64,000 nucleotides of DNA, taken from positions 47,232 to 111,231 of the forward strand of contig CANLMN010000013.1 in NCBI GenBank assembly GCA_947492105.1, read 5' to 3'. A program made the translations under genes and the position numbers. This DNA is from an uncultured Aquimarina sp. (GTDB taxonomy: Bacteria; Bacteroidota; Bacteroidia; Flavobacteriales; Flavobacteriaceae). Positions 8,996 through 18,625 of this stretch are shown piece after piece; the first letter of the stretch is position 1, and each line of letters opens with the position of its first letter. The notes under the pieces were generated by a model that was given only the letters and a program-made list of their open reading frames with translations, was not told the origin of the DNA and ran no database searches.

Positions 8996-9859
8996 ATGAG
9001 ACAGTTAAAAATTACAAAGCAAGTAACCAATAGGGAGACCGCATCTCTAGATAAATATTTACAAGAAATTGGCAAGGTAGATCTTATTACTGCCGATGAG
9101 GAAGTAGAATTAGCACAGCGTATTAAAGCTGGTGATGAGCGAGCTCTTGACAAATTAACCAAAGCCAATTTGCGTTTTGTTGTTTCTGTTGCTAAGCAAT
9201 ATCAAAATCAAGGGTTAACACTACCTGATTTAATAAATGAAGGAAATCTTGGTCTAATTAAAGCTGCAAAGCGTTTTGATGAAACACGTGGTTTCAAGTT
9301 TATCTCCTATGCAGTTTGGTGGATTAGACAATCTATCTTACAAGCACTAGCAGAACAATCTCGTATTGTACGTCTTCCATTAAATAAGATCGGATCTATT
9401 AATAAAATTAATAAGACCTATGCTTTTTTAGAGCAATCTAATGAGCGCCCACCAAGTGCAGAAGAAATTGCTAAAGAATTGGATATGACGATCAATGACG
9501 TCAAAGAATCCATGAAAAACTCAGGGCGTCATGTCAGTATGGATGCACCCCTTGTAGAAGGAGAAGATTCTAATCTCTATGATGTATTACGTTCTGGAGA
9601 GTCTCCAAACCCTGATCGAGAATTATTACATGAATCTTTACGTACAGAAATCGAACGTGCACTAGAAACATTAACCCCTAGAGAGGCAGATGTTATTCGT
9701 CTATATTTTGGACTTGGTGATCAACATCCGATGACACTAGAAGAAATTGGAGAAACTTTTGACTTAACACGAGAACGTGTACGTCAGATAAAAGAAAAAG
9801 CGATCCGTAGATTAAAACATACTTCTCGAAGTAAAATACTAAAAACATACTTGGGATAA
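8996..9859 (+). CDS. rpoD: Primary RNA polymerase sigma factor (RpoD/SigA type)
   Basis: The 287-residue protein recognises housekeeping promoters. It carries region 1.2 (about 15-50, [16 protein letters not shown]), region 2 with the core-binding and -10 recognition helix (about 55-125, [20 protein letters not shown]), region 3 (about 130-205) and region 4 with the helix-turn-helix (about 225-287, [19 protein letters not shown]). Region 1.1 and the non-conserved insert are absent, which is normal for Bacteroidota and explains the short length. A hairpin terminator follows at 9931. Confidence 0.96.
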   Translation: MRQLKITKQVTNRETASLDKYLQEIGKVDLITADEEVELAQRIKAGDERALDKLTKANLRFVVSVAKQYQNQGLTLPDLINEGNLGLIKAAKRFDETRGFKFISYAVWWIRQSILQALAEQSRIVRLPLNKIGSINKINKTYAFLEQSNERPPSAEEIAKELDMTINDVKESMKNSGRHVSMDAPLVEGEDSNLYDVLRSGESPNPDRELLHESLRTEIERALETLTPREADVIRLYFGLGDQHPMTLEEIGETFDLTRERVRQIKEKAIRRLKHTSRSKILKTYLG

Positions 9860-9930
9860 AAACCCAAGAGAACATTATAGAACTGTACAACAGTTTATAA
9901 AATAACTGTTCGTTTTTTGATTGATGAATG

Positions 9931-9962
9931 ACCTTCGGAGTGATTACCGAAGGTTTTTTTTA
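9931..9962 (+). terminator. Intrinsic terminator of rpoD
   Basis: ACCTTCGG, 8-nt loop, CCGAAGGT followed by a run of T, 71 bases after the stop codon. Confidence 0.85.
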
Positions 9963-10020
9963 TACCTAATTTTCTGATAGGTCTCCCTCCTTATAGCGCT
10001 CTTCGGTTATAAAAACTACA

Positions 10021-10195
10021 CTAATTACCAAGTTAGCTATATATTGTTGCATATCGACTTGTTTTTTTCCATCTAAATGCTTTTTTCATATATTCCATAG
10101 CCAAAGATTATGCTATAGTATTAGGGTGTTTTTACATAAAAAAACAACAGTGTCAGACATACAAATTTATCTCCCAAATTGGTACAATTTCTAAT
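10021..10195 (+). repeat. Interspersed repeat family C, copy C2
   Basis: Same order of blocks as C5 (57254): AGTTAGCTATATATTGTTGCATATCGACTTG, TTCCATCTAAATGC, TATTCCATAGCC, GGGTGTTTTTACATAAAAAAACAACAGTGTCA, with a terminal CAAATTGGTACAAT. It fills the middle of the gap 9860-10373. From 10196 to 10373 nothing else is recognisable. Confidence 0.7.
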
Positions 10196-10373
10196 TACAA
10201 ATGATAGCAATTATTTTTTCATGTGACAGTATATCGCTATCTTTAAACAGATTAACCATGACTCACTCCTATCTTATTATTATAAAATACAATACCCTAG
10301 GTATTTTTACTAAAAAAACTCTGATATCGGTGACATGTTAAACTATTCTTTTTACCAATAAAAACAAATTTAA

Positions 10374-10691
10374 ATGGAACAACCAAACTTATCCGAAATA
10401 CACATGATGTCAAATGGAGATAAGGTGTTTGAGGGAAAAATATTTGATGTTATCAAAAAAGAATTCCCTGTCGAAAAACAACAATATTTTGATAGTTTAA
10501 AGAATAAAGATTTCATAAAAACAGCCGAAGATGTTCATAAACTAAAACACAAAATTAGCATTTTGGGGCTACAAAAAGGATATGTTATTGCGACTGATTA
10601 TGAAAACAATCTAAAAGAAGGCAATTATACACTCCAGGAGGATTTTGAAAAAATCTTACAAATGATCACAACATATATTGTCACATTATGA
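10374..10691 (+). CDS. Hpt-domain phosphotransfer protein
   Basis: A 105-residue, mostly helical protein. The segment VHKLKHKISILGL (about 54-66) matches the Hpt signature H-x-L-K-x-x-x-x-x-L-G, with His55 as probable phospho-acceptor and Lys58 as the conserved neighbour. Hpt proteins shuttle phosphate between receiver domains of hybrid kinases and response regulators. It converges with the receiver-glycosyltransferase fusion 36 bases downstream, so the two are plausible phosphorelay partners; this is inference. It is short, and the HxLKG glycine is replaced by His, so the call is not certain. Confidence 0.68.
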   Translation: MEQPNLSEIHMMSNGDKVFEGKIFDVIKKEFPVEKQQYFDSLKNKDFIKTAEDVHKLKHKISILGLQKGYVIATDYENNLKEGNYTLQEDFEKILQMITTYIVTL

Positions 10692-10727
10692 CCTTTTGTA
10701 AGACTTCTTGCTGGTTTTTGATAAATA

Positions 10728-11885
10728 TTAGGTTTTTGATTTCACTTTGAAGTTATAATGATAGGCAATCTGACCAAGTTGTCCTACAATTTTTATAGAA
10801 TCCTTCATTGATAACTTGGAACCATCGGCATGTATCCAACGCTTAAGAGGTTGTTCACATATGTATGAAATTGCTTTTTCTTTTCCGTAAAATTTACGCA
10901 TTTTCATAAAAATTTCTACATCAAAAAGCCATCTAGTAATAAATTTTTCTTGAAACATTTCATGAACTATTTCTCGATCCATTATTTTGGCCCCACATTG
11001 TGTATCATTAAAAGACATTCCAAGAATATTTCTGATAATTAGGTTTATTGTTTTACTAATTATTTTACGTGCGGATTCCTTGGTGATATCCGCTCCCATT
11101 CTACTCATTCTAGAGCCACTTACAATTTTAAATTTTGAGGATTCTATAGTTTTTACCAGATCATCAAAATCCTTAAAATCGGTAGACAAATCGGCATCCA
11201 AATACCCTATATAATCCAACTGTGTATCTTTATACAGATGAAGAACTCCCTGCCGGACTGCCTCTCCTTTTCCTCCATTTTTGCCACAATCATAGACACT
11301 AATATTCCCTTCTCTACCCTCTGATAATTTTTTTAGTACTTCTAATGTATTATCTGTACTCCCATCATTTACAAAACACAAATGATATCCTAGATTACTG
11401 TGTGTAAAATCAGTAAATTCTTTGCTCAAAATTCTTGTTTCTTCATTATAACAAGGTATTACTACTCCAACGCAACGTCTTTGCAGCATTTGACCCTTGG
11501 AAGCATTCTCTTTTTTCTTTGGTTTAATCCCAAAAATTCTCGCTATCCTAGCAGAAACTTCGTTTAATGACAAGGGTTTTTTCATGTAATCATCAATTCC
11601 CAAGTCAAAACCATCGACAATAGTATCCTCATTGGTATTGCCTGACATCACCAAAATCTTGACATCTGATTTTTTTTCTTGGCGAATTTTTTTAATAACA
11701 TCAAGACCAGACATCCCATCCATATTAATATCTACTATCACAATATCTGGTTCAAAACTATCAAAAAGTTCCAATCCCTCCTGACCATCGCTTGCACATT
11801 TGATCGTGTACCCTATCTCTGAAAGATGTTTTTCTAAGGATAATAATATAAGCTGTTGATCATCTATTGCTAAAATTTTTCTCAT
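10728..11885 (-). CDS. Response-regulator receiver fused to a family 2 glycosyltransferase
   Basis: A 385-residue fusion. The N-terminal CheY-like receiver (about 1-120) has the acidic pair Asp8-Asp9, phospho-acceptor Asp52 (VIVDINMDGMSG), Ser81 and Lys103 (YMKKP). After a short lysine-rich linker comes a GT-A fold glycosyltransferase 2 domain (about 133-350) with VVIPCYNEE, NDGSTDNT, the DxD-type motif YLDADLSTD and a downstream DTQCGAKIM. It resembles dolichyl- or polyprenyl-phosphate sugar transferases (DPM1/ALG5-like). No transmembrane helices. Phosphorylation of the receiver might control sugar transfer directly. The output domain of a response regulator is normally DNA-binding, so this architecture is unusual. 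Neighbour: convergent Hpt gene at 10374. Confidence 0.88.
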   Translation of the reverse strand: MRKILAIDDQQLILLSLEKHLSEIGYTIKCASDGQEGLELFDSFEPDIVIVDINMDGMSGLDVIKKIRQEKKSDVKILVMSGNTNEDTIVDGFDLGIDDYMKKPLSLNEVSARIARIFGIKPKKKENASKGQMLQRRCVGVVIPCYNEETRILSKEFTDFTHSNLGYHLCFVNDGSTDNTLEVLKKLSEGREGNISVYDCGKNGGKGEAVRQGVLHLYKDTQLDYIGYLDADLSTDFKDFDDLVKTIESSKFKIVSGSRMSRMGADITKESARKIISKTINLIIRNILGMSFNDTQCGAKIMDREIVHEMFQEKFITRWLFDVEIFMKMRKFYGKEKAISYICEQPLKRWIHADGSKLSMKDSIKIVGQLGQIAYHYNFKVKSKT

Positions 11886-12565
11886 TTAAAGTAGGTTTTA
11901 TATCATATTAATAATGAAATAATTAAAAATCAGGAACACATAACTTCAATATCCAACTAATGCTATGGTAGTACAATTTGGTGAGTCAAAAAAACTCACA
12001 GCTATTCAAAAAAGAACACAAAATAGGAGGGATAATTAGACAAAAGTAATACAGTACTTTTTTTGCAAACACAAATTACGTAACTATTTACATTTGTTGT
12101 CATTAGAACTAGAAATTAAAAATCTTCTTACTTAAAAAGAGCTTCAACAACTATACTTAAAAATAGGAAAATTTATGTGAAATTAGATCTCTAAACATGT
12201 ATTTTTTATAAAACTTTATTCCCTTTGCATTGTAATGCATTTTTGCCCCTAAAAATACTTCGTCTAATAATACCAAATAAGTTATATAATGTTGCATCCT
12301 TAAATTGGTATAGCACCTGCTGCAACTAAAAACATCATCATTAGCTGATTTAAAAATCTTACTTTGAACTATTTTTTGGGAGAGCAGTAGTCTGCATTAA
12401 TCAAAATGTCACTACATGTTACTTTTCACAGTCTAGCAGTCCTCTGTAAACACTACCCGTGTAAATTCAATGATACACTTTGATTTATAAACACGATTAA
12501 CCAAGCATAAGTAGATTACCTCTTCCATGTGGTTTTTTCGCAATGATTCTCTGAGGTACCTAAAC
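11886..12565. other. Gene-free stretch between the receiver-glycosyltransferase and the repeat lipoprotein
   Basis: It contains a short deleted family C element (about 12270-12314: ATACCAAATAAGTTATATAATGTTGCAT...AAATTGGTAT, both ends joined). No gene, clear terminator or promoter recognised elsewhere in it. Confidence 0.5.
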
Positions 12566-15460
12566 TTAAGGATTAGAACAATCCAGAGCATAAATTACAC
12601 CCTCTTTAATTCTCCAACCTCCATTATTAGTAGCATTTTCTACATTATTTACTTGGACACACTTAATCTCAGTATTACCTCCAATACTCAGGGTCGTCAA
12701 GCCTGTAATTCTAGAAATATCAATACTGTTATCCGTCAAAGTAGAAATGTTATTGAGCGTAAGACTATTTAGAGATGTATTATCTGAAACATTAATTACC
12801 TCATCCGTAATACTACATGAAGACAAAATTATCTTTTCCAAATTCCGAAGCCCTGTAAAATCACCACTGGCAATCCCTCCAAATCCACAGGTTAATGTTT
12901 CGAGCTTATCAAACCCTAACAGGCTCTCTTTGTAGGTACCTGCATATCCAAAGGTCAATGATTTCAAATTCTTTAACTCATTAAATGACACAAACTCCAC
13001 TTTAGAAAAACTAATACGTAGTTGTTCTAATTTTGTATTATTATTGAGGTTCAATAGTGCAGGACCAAAATTAGAACAATCTAATTCTTTAAGGTTCTCA
13101 AAGCTTTCGATACCTGTAAAATCTTTAATCTCTGGTCGCGGCTTAGGAACTTGGTTGGAACGTAAGATATCCAACACTTCTATTTTTAGAGCATCCGTCT
13201 TGTAGATCTTGCCATTAGTAACACCATCACTATCAAAACCTTGTTCACGAAGTCTTTCTTCAAAAACAGCATCAGGTATCGCTACTGTTTCGGGCTGTGA
13301 ACAATCTAAAGAGTAATGTACCCCTTCTTTAATTCTCCAATCCCCATTATTAGTAGCATTTTCTACATTATCTACCTGTACACATGTTATGGCATTAACA
13401 TTTCCTACAACACCTAATTTATCAAGACCTGTAATTCTAGAGACATCAATACTACTATTTGTTAATGCAGCGATATCATTGAGATACAATTCACGAAGAG
13501 CAGTATTTTCAGAAACTTTTATGATTTTATCAACCACATCACAAGAAGTCAAGCTAATACTTTTTAACGTATTCAATCTTGTAAAATCACCACTGGCAAT
13601 CCCTCCAAATCCACAGGTTAATGTTTCGAGCTTATCAAACCCTAACAGGCTCTCTTTGTAGGTACCTGCATATCCAAAGGTCAATGATTTCAAATTCTTT
13701 AACTCATTAAATGACACAAATTCCACTTTAGAAAAAATAATACGTAGTCGTTCTAATTTTGTATTATTATTGAGATTCAATAGTGCCGGACCAAAATTAG
13801 AACAATCTAATTCTTTAAGGTTCTCAAAGCTTTCGATGCCTGTAAAATCTTTAATCTCTGGTCGCGGCGTAGCAACTTGGTTGGAACGTAAGATATCCAA
13901 CACTTCTATTTTTAGAGCATCCGTCTTGTAGATCTTGCCATTGGTTACACCATCACTATCAAAACCTTGCTCTCGAAGTCTTTCTTCAAAAACAGCATCG
14001 GGAATTGCTATAGTTTCTGGCTCGGAGCAATCTAGGGCATAAGATGCGCCATCTTTGATACTCCAACCTGAATTGTTTATAGCACTTTCTACATTATTTA
14101 CTTGGACACACCTAATCGCAGTATCACTTCCAATACTAAGGGTTGTCAAGCCTGTGATTCTAGAAATATCAATACTGTCATCAGTCAAAGTAGAAATGTT
14201 ATTGAGCGTAAGACTACTTAGAGATGTATTATCTGAAACATTAATTACCTCATCCGTAATACTACATGAAGTCAAAATTATCTTCTCCAAATTCTGAAGC
14301 CCTGTAAAATCACCACTGGCAATCCCACCAAATCCGCAGGATAATGTTTCGAGCTTATCAAACCCTAACAGGCTCTCTGTGTACGTACCTGCATATCCAA
14401 AGGTCAATGATTTCAAATTCTTTAACTCATTAAATGATACAAATTCCACTTTAGAAAAACTAATACGTAGTCGTTCTAATTTTGTATTATTATTGAGATT
14501 CAAGAGTGCAGGACCAAAATTAGAACAATCTAATTCTTTAAGGTTCTCAAAGCTTTCGATGCCTGTAAAGTCTTTAATCTCTGGTCGCGGCGTAGGAACT
14601 TGGTTGGAACGTAAGATATCCAACACTTCTATTTTTAGAGCATCCGTCTTGTAGATCTTGCCATTGGTTACACCATCACTATCAAAACCTTGCTCTCGAA
14701 GTCTTTCTTCAAAAACAGCATCGGGAATTGCTATAGTTTCTGGCTCGGAGCAATCTAAGGCATAAGATGCACCATCTTTGATACTCCAACCTGAATTGTT
14801 TATAGCACTTTCTACATTATTTACTTGGACACACCTAATCGCAGTATCACTTCCAATACTAAGGGTTGTCAAGCCTGTGATTCTAGAAATATCAATACTG
14901 TCATCAGTCAAAGTAGAAATGTTACTGAGCGTAAGACTACTTAGAGATGTATTATCTGAAACATTAATTACCTCATCCGTAATACTGCATGAAGTCAAAA
15001 TTATCTTCTCCAAATTCTGAAGCCCTGTAAAATCACCACTGGCAATCCCACCAAATCCGCAGGATAATGTTTCGAGCTTATCAAACCCTAACAGGCTCTC
15101 TTTGTAGGTACCTGCATATCCAAAGGTCAATGATTTCAAATTCTTTAACTCATTAAATGATACAAATTCCACTTTAGAAAAACTAATACGTAGTCGTTCT
15201 AATTTCGTATTATTATTGAGATTCAAGAGTGCAGGACCAAAATTAGAACAATCTAATTCTTTAAGGTTCTCAAAGCTTTCGATGCCTGTAAAGTCTTTAA
15301 TCTCTGGTCGCGGCGTAGGAACTTGGTTGGAACGTAAGATATCCAACACTTCTATTTTTAGGGCGTCCGTCTTGTAGATCTTGCCATTGGTAACACCATC
15401 ACTATCAAAACCTTGCTCTCGAAGTCTTTCTTCAAAAACAGCATCGGGTATCGCTACTGT
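12566..15460 (-). repeat. Four tandem 723-bp near-identical intragenic repeats
   Basis: Start motifs (coding IPDAVFEERL) recur at about 15450, 14727, 14004 and 13281, exactly 723 bases apart. Units 3 and 4 of the protein (the first two here) are nearly base-identical over several hundred bases. Unit 5 diverges in its second half (KVSENTALRELYLND...) and unit 6 is again like 3/4, a mosaic typical of gene conversion or unequal recombination. Confidence 0.9.
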
Positions 15461-18025
15461 TTCTTGTTCTTGAGAGCAGTCTAGGGAGTACTTGGAAGTA
15501 CTAGGTATAACCCAATTTTGATTATTTGTTGCTTCTACTACATTTGCTACTTTAATACATTCAATTTTAGAGTTTTCACTTATGTTTAAATTCTCTAACA
15601 ATACATTTTTAGTAATATCCAAACTTGTCAGTGCTATGAAATTACTCAATCTTAAGGTTTTCAAATTAATAGCATCACTAATATCAATCGCAGTCTCTCC
15701 ATAAGATGTAATCCCAATCGTATGCAAATTTGATAAACCAGCAATATTGATTGAATTTGTACCGAGACCTAGGCTAATACTTTCTAAGGCACTATTATTC
15801 CTAAAATCTATATCGCCCAATCCCATTTCATTTCCTGAAAAAATTCTAAGTTTTGGATTTTGAGAAAAATTTATTTCTATAGGTTCTTCAACAGGACCAT
15901 TAAATCGAATTAATCCCACCTCTTCTAACTCAGGAAAATCACTGAACTTGAAACCTGAAGGAATTCTTATGTACCCTAAATTTAAATTTTTAATCGCACT
16001 ATTTTTACTCAAATCAAAAGAAGTTAAAGACGGAACTGCCGCTGGATGATAGCTACAGGTAAAATTTGTTAGATTTTCAAAAGCTTCTATTCCATCAAAC
16101 TGTTTAATTTGAAGCTGTCCAAGTTCATAACCCTTGGTTACATCCAATGTTTCAATCGCTAATGCATCCGTTTTATAAATCTTACCATTCGTAACACCAT
16201 CACTGTCAAAACCTAGTTCACGAAGTTTTTCTTCAAACACTGTATCGGGTATTGCGACAGTCTCTCGGGCTTGGGAGCAGTCTAGGGAGTAGTAGGATGT
16301 TTCCTGAATCACCCAATCAGTGTTACTTGCGGCTTCTGTGATATTTTTTACTTGAACACAGCTAAGGTCCTTTGAGTCGTTGATTCTTAATTCTTTTAAG
16401 TCAATTATATTCGAAATATCTAAAGAAGTAATCAGTGATTCATTGATATCTAGAGACTCCAAATTATTTGAACTTTCCAAGTTTAACGCACCAGAGATGC
16501 GAGCTCCTGATAATTTAATCGTTTTTAAATTAGGTAAATTAGAGAAATTAGGATTATTGTAATCCGTAGTTACCAGCGATACTGATTCTAGAGATTTTAT
16601 GAATGACAAATCAAATCCTTCAATAGTAGCGTGGGCTAGATGAACCTCCTTTAGATTCAAAAATTCTGGTTGTACAAAATTCACTACAGATGCGTAACTA
16701 AAAGAAAAAGTTTCTAGCGCCTTATTATTATCCAAATTAAGTTTTTCAATTCCCGTATTAAAACTAATAGATAAGTTCTTCAAATTCGAAAAATATTCTA
16801 TTCCAGAGTAATCCTTTATTGCCAAATAAGCTTGCAAAGAACCTGCAACATCCAAAGTAACAATAGCCTCTACATCATCCTTGAACATCACTCCATTCAC
16901 CTCTCCATCCGAATCATACGACTGATCAATCAAAGACTGTTCAAAAATAGGATCTGGGATTGGAATGGTCTCTCTTGCAATAAAAGTAATATCGACGGTG
17001 GCTTCATTTTCTGAAACATTGCCTGTTGGGTCATCCTTGATTGTATATACAAACCGATCATTGGCACCAGCAGGCAACAGAGGGTTTGGTGTATAGGTTA
17101 TAGTCCCATCTTCATTGAGTACTACTGTTCCATTTAGAGGTTGGACAACAATAGCTTCAATTTTTAGCATATCCATCTCTGGATCTTCATCATTTGACAA
17201 TACATCGATAATTGTATCCATACCGACAATCACCTCCACCGCATCATCATTGGCTACAGGAGGTAGGTTGATGCTTTCTCCCTCGATCTCAAAGCTGAGT
17301 TCCGTTTGGAGTTCTTGTCCGTTGCTATCTGTGAGTTCAAACAAAAGTGTATTGGTTTCTCCCTGTAATGGTACGTAAAACAATGCTGTAGTTCCCTGAA
17401 GAATCTCCAAAGACTCCCCTTTCTCTATGGGTTTTTTGTCTGCGTCTAATAATTGTCCTGCTCCTTTGACTAATCGAATACTATACTCAAAATCAACCGT
17501 ACGTTCTGGATTTTGATTTTCTAACACGAGTTGTAGAGGAATAGAATCCTTGACCACTCCTGTAGTTTGTTCAGAGCGTGCTTCCCAAAGTAGTGCGACA
17601 TTGGCTAGCTCCATTTGTATAGTCATCGCTTTTCGCTTGTCGTAATTATCACTAAAAAACAATGCGACATTATGTGTTCCTACAGTAGTACCAACGTACT
17701 TCCAAGAAGCTCGATAGGTAGAATCTTGTGGCAGTAGCTGATTTTCTTTTTCTGCTATGATTGTACCTTCTGTATCCACAAAATACCCTGTCCCCTCTTT
17801 GACTTCGTAACTTGCATAATAATAAAAATCCGGATATGGGCGTTCCGGAACTACTCCCACACTTGTAAACAATGAATCCTTGACAAAACCTTCTTCATCA
17901 GCTGTTACCAGAGGTTCAAAATCAATATTGGTTACTAAATTAATCTCCTTGTTCGTGCAATTTGTAAATGACAGTATTCCCAAAAACATTAGGAAAACGA
18001 TAGCGATAGTATAATTTCTTATCAT
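12566..18025 (-). CDS. Giant repeat-containing surface lipoprotein (cadherin-like domain plus leucine-rich-like repeats)
   Basis: An 1819-residue protein. The N terminus (FLMFLGILSFTNC) is a lipoprotein signal with Cys23. Residues about 30-250 form two uncharacterised beta domains. Residues about 253-350 are a cadherin-like/Ig domain (ANDDAVEV, DVLSNDEDP, GTITYTPNP, FVYTIKD), known from adhesins. The rest is six units each opening with IPD.[VI]FE..L...GFDSDG..NGKIYKTDA, continuing with leucine-rich, internalin-like strands (L..L..S..) and closing with CVQV.NV..A.NN..W.I....Y.LDC. The last four units are almost identical, 241 residues each (723 bp). No T9SS tail. Probable outer-membrane-anchored adhesin or binding protein; ligand unknown. 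Confidence 0.8.
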   Translation of the reverse strand: MIRNYTIAIVFLMFLGILSFTNCTNKEINLVTNIDFEPLVTADEEGFVKDSLFTSVGVVPERPYPDFYYYASYEVKEGTGYFVDTEGTIIAEKENQLLPQDSTYRASWKYVGTTVGTHNVALFFSDNYDKRKAMTIQMELANVALLWEARSEQTTGVVKDSIPLQLVLENQNPERTVDFEYSIRLVKGAGQLLDADKKPIEKGESLEILQGTTALFYVPLQGETNTLLFELTDSNGQELQTELSFEIEGESINLPPVANDDAVEVIVGMDTIIDVLSNDEDPEMDMLKIEAIVVQPLNGTVVLNEDGTITYTPNPLLPAGANDRFVYTIKDDPTGNVSENEATVDITFIARETIPIPDPIFEQSLIDQSYDSDGEVNGVMFKDDVEAIVTLDVAGSLQAYLAIKDYSGIEYFSNLKNLSISFNTGIEKLNLDNNKALETFSFSYASVVNFVQPEFLNLKEVHLAHATIEGFDLSFIKSLESVSLVTTDYNNPNFSNLPNLKTIKLSGARISGALNLESSNNLESLDINESLITSLDISNIIDLKELRINDSKDLSCVQVKNITEAASNTDWVIQETSYYSLDCSQARETVAIPDTVFEEKLRELGFDSDGVTNGKIYKTDALAIETLDVTKGYELGQLQIKQFDGIEAFENLTNFTCSYHPAAVPSLTSFDLSKNSAIKNLNLGYIRIPSGFKFSDFPELEEVGLIRFNGPVEEPIEINFSQNPKLRIFSGNEMGLGDIDFRNNSALESISLGLGTNSINIAGLSNLHTIGITSYGETAIDISDAINLKTLRLSNFIALTSLDITKNVLLENLNISENSKIECIKVANVVEATNNQNWVIPSTSKYSLDCSQEQETVAIPDAVFEERLREQGFDSDGVTNGKIYKTDALKIEVLDILRSNQVPTPRPEIKDFTGIESFENLKELDCSNFGPALLNLNNNTKLERLRISFSKVEFVSFNELKNLKSLTFGYAGTYKESLLGFDKLETLSCGFGGIASGDFTGLQNLEKIILTSCSITDEVINVSDNTSLSSLTLSNISTLTDDSIDISRITGLTTLSIGSDTAIRCVQVNNVESAINNSGWSIKDGASYALDCSEPETIAIPDAVFEERLREQGFDSDGVTNGKIYKTDALKIEVLDILRSNQVPTPRPEIKDFTGIESFENLKELDCSNFGPALLNLNNNTKLERLRISFSKVEFVSFNELKNLKSLTFGYAGTYTESLLGFDKLETLSCGFGGIASGDFTGLQNLEKIILTSCSITDEVINVSDNTSLSSLTLNNISTLTDDSIDISRITGLTTLSIGSDTAIRCVQVNNVESAINNSGWSIKDGASYALDCSEPETIAIPDAVFEERLREQGFDSDGVTNGKIYKTDALKIEVLDILRSNQVATPRPEIKDFTGIESFENLKELDCSNFGPALLNLNNNTKLERLRIIFSKVEFVSFNELKNLKSLTFGYAGTYKESLLGFDKLETLTCGFGGIASGDFTRLNTLKSISLTSCDVVDKIIKVSENTALRELYLNDIAALTNSSIDVSRITGLDKLGVVGNVNAITCVQVDNVENATNNGDWRIKEGVHYSLDCSQPETVAIPDAVFEERLREQGFDSDGVTNGKIYKTDALKIEVLDILRSNQVPKPRPEIKDFTGIESFENLKELDCSNFGPALLNLNNNTKLEQLRISFSKVEFVSFNELKNLKSLTFGYAGTYKESLLGFDKLETLTCGFGGIASGDFTGLRNLEKIILSSCSITDEVINVSDNTSLNSLTLNNISTLTDNSIDISRITGLTTLSIGGNTEIKCVQVNNVENATNNGGWRIKEGVIYALDCSNP

Positions 18026-18558
18026 ATTTTTTTTTGAAAAAGGGGGAATTGTTTACTGAAGTAGTTCAAATCATTTTCTTACCAACCAAGCAGTCTTTCT
18101 CATCACTCCATCACAAAGACGAGCAATACAAAAAACACCCATTATCGTTGATCAACTGTACTACATTTAATGAACTCATATTGACGTTTTCTTTTCTCAA
18201 AAAATGTTTTAAATCTGCCCATATTTTGTTACTTTCCTATCTCTTAGCTTGGCTATGAATTTTCAAAAAGCATCTTATATAGTCTAATTCTATCTCTGTT
18301 TTGGTTCCAAACGAAAAGTCAAAAAGTGTTCGGCGTATAAAAATGAACTACAATTTAAATTACTTCACTAAAATTATTTTTTTTAACAAAAGTAACAAAA
18401 GAATTTAATCACGCGACCAAAATACTCCTTTAATAACGGTTTAACCAGCTTAATACAACAGAAAACCCAGTACTTTTCTGTTTTTCTACAAAGCCTCCCT
18501 CTCATTTTTTGAAACATCGTCCAAAATAATATGTAAATAATGTTTGGGTATTCTCTTG
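18026..18558. other. Gap upstream of the giant lipoprotein gene, including family D repeat copy D2
   Basis: Positions about 18160-18330 match family D (TTTTCTTTTCTCAAAAAATG, TTGTTACTTTCC, GGCTATGAATTTTCAAAAAGCATCTTATA, GGTTCCAAACG). No gene found; a small minus-strand reading frame at 18383-18583 has no recognisable protein features. No promoter of the phylum consensus was identified for the lipoprotein gene. Confidence 0.45.
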
Positions 18559-18608
18559 ATTTATTGCATAAAAAAACCGCCAATTGGCGGTTTTTTTATG
18601 CAATAAAT
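18559..18608. terminator. Perfect 50-nt palindrome, bidirectional terminator
   Basis: ATTTATTGCATAAAAAAACC-GCCAA is followed directly by its exact complement. It has a GC core (CCGCCAATTGGCGG) flanked by A7/T7 tracts, ideal for intrinsic termination in both directions. It lies 18 bases after the stop of the minus-strand gene at 18626. Confidence 0.88.
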
Positions 18609-18625
18609 ATGTCTATTACTATTTT

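Noticed and set aside
12527-15020. Several plus-strand reading frames repeated every 723 bases inside the giant lipoprotein gene.
   Set aside because: They are antisense shadows of the near-identical repeats of the minus-strand gene.
18383-18583. A 66-residue minus-strand reading frame next to the T9SS cargo gene.
   Set aside because: It overlaps the palindromic terminator and has no recognisable domain; its composition reflects AT-rich non-coding DNA.
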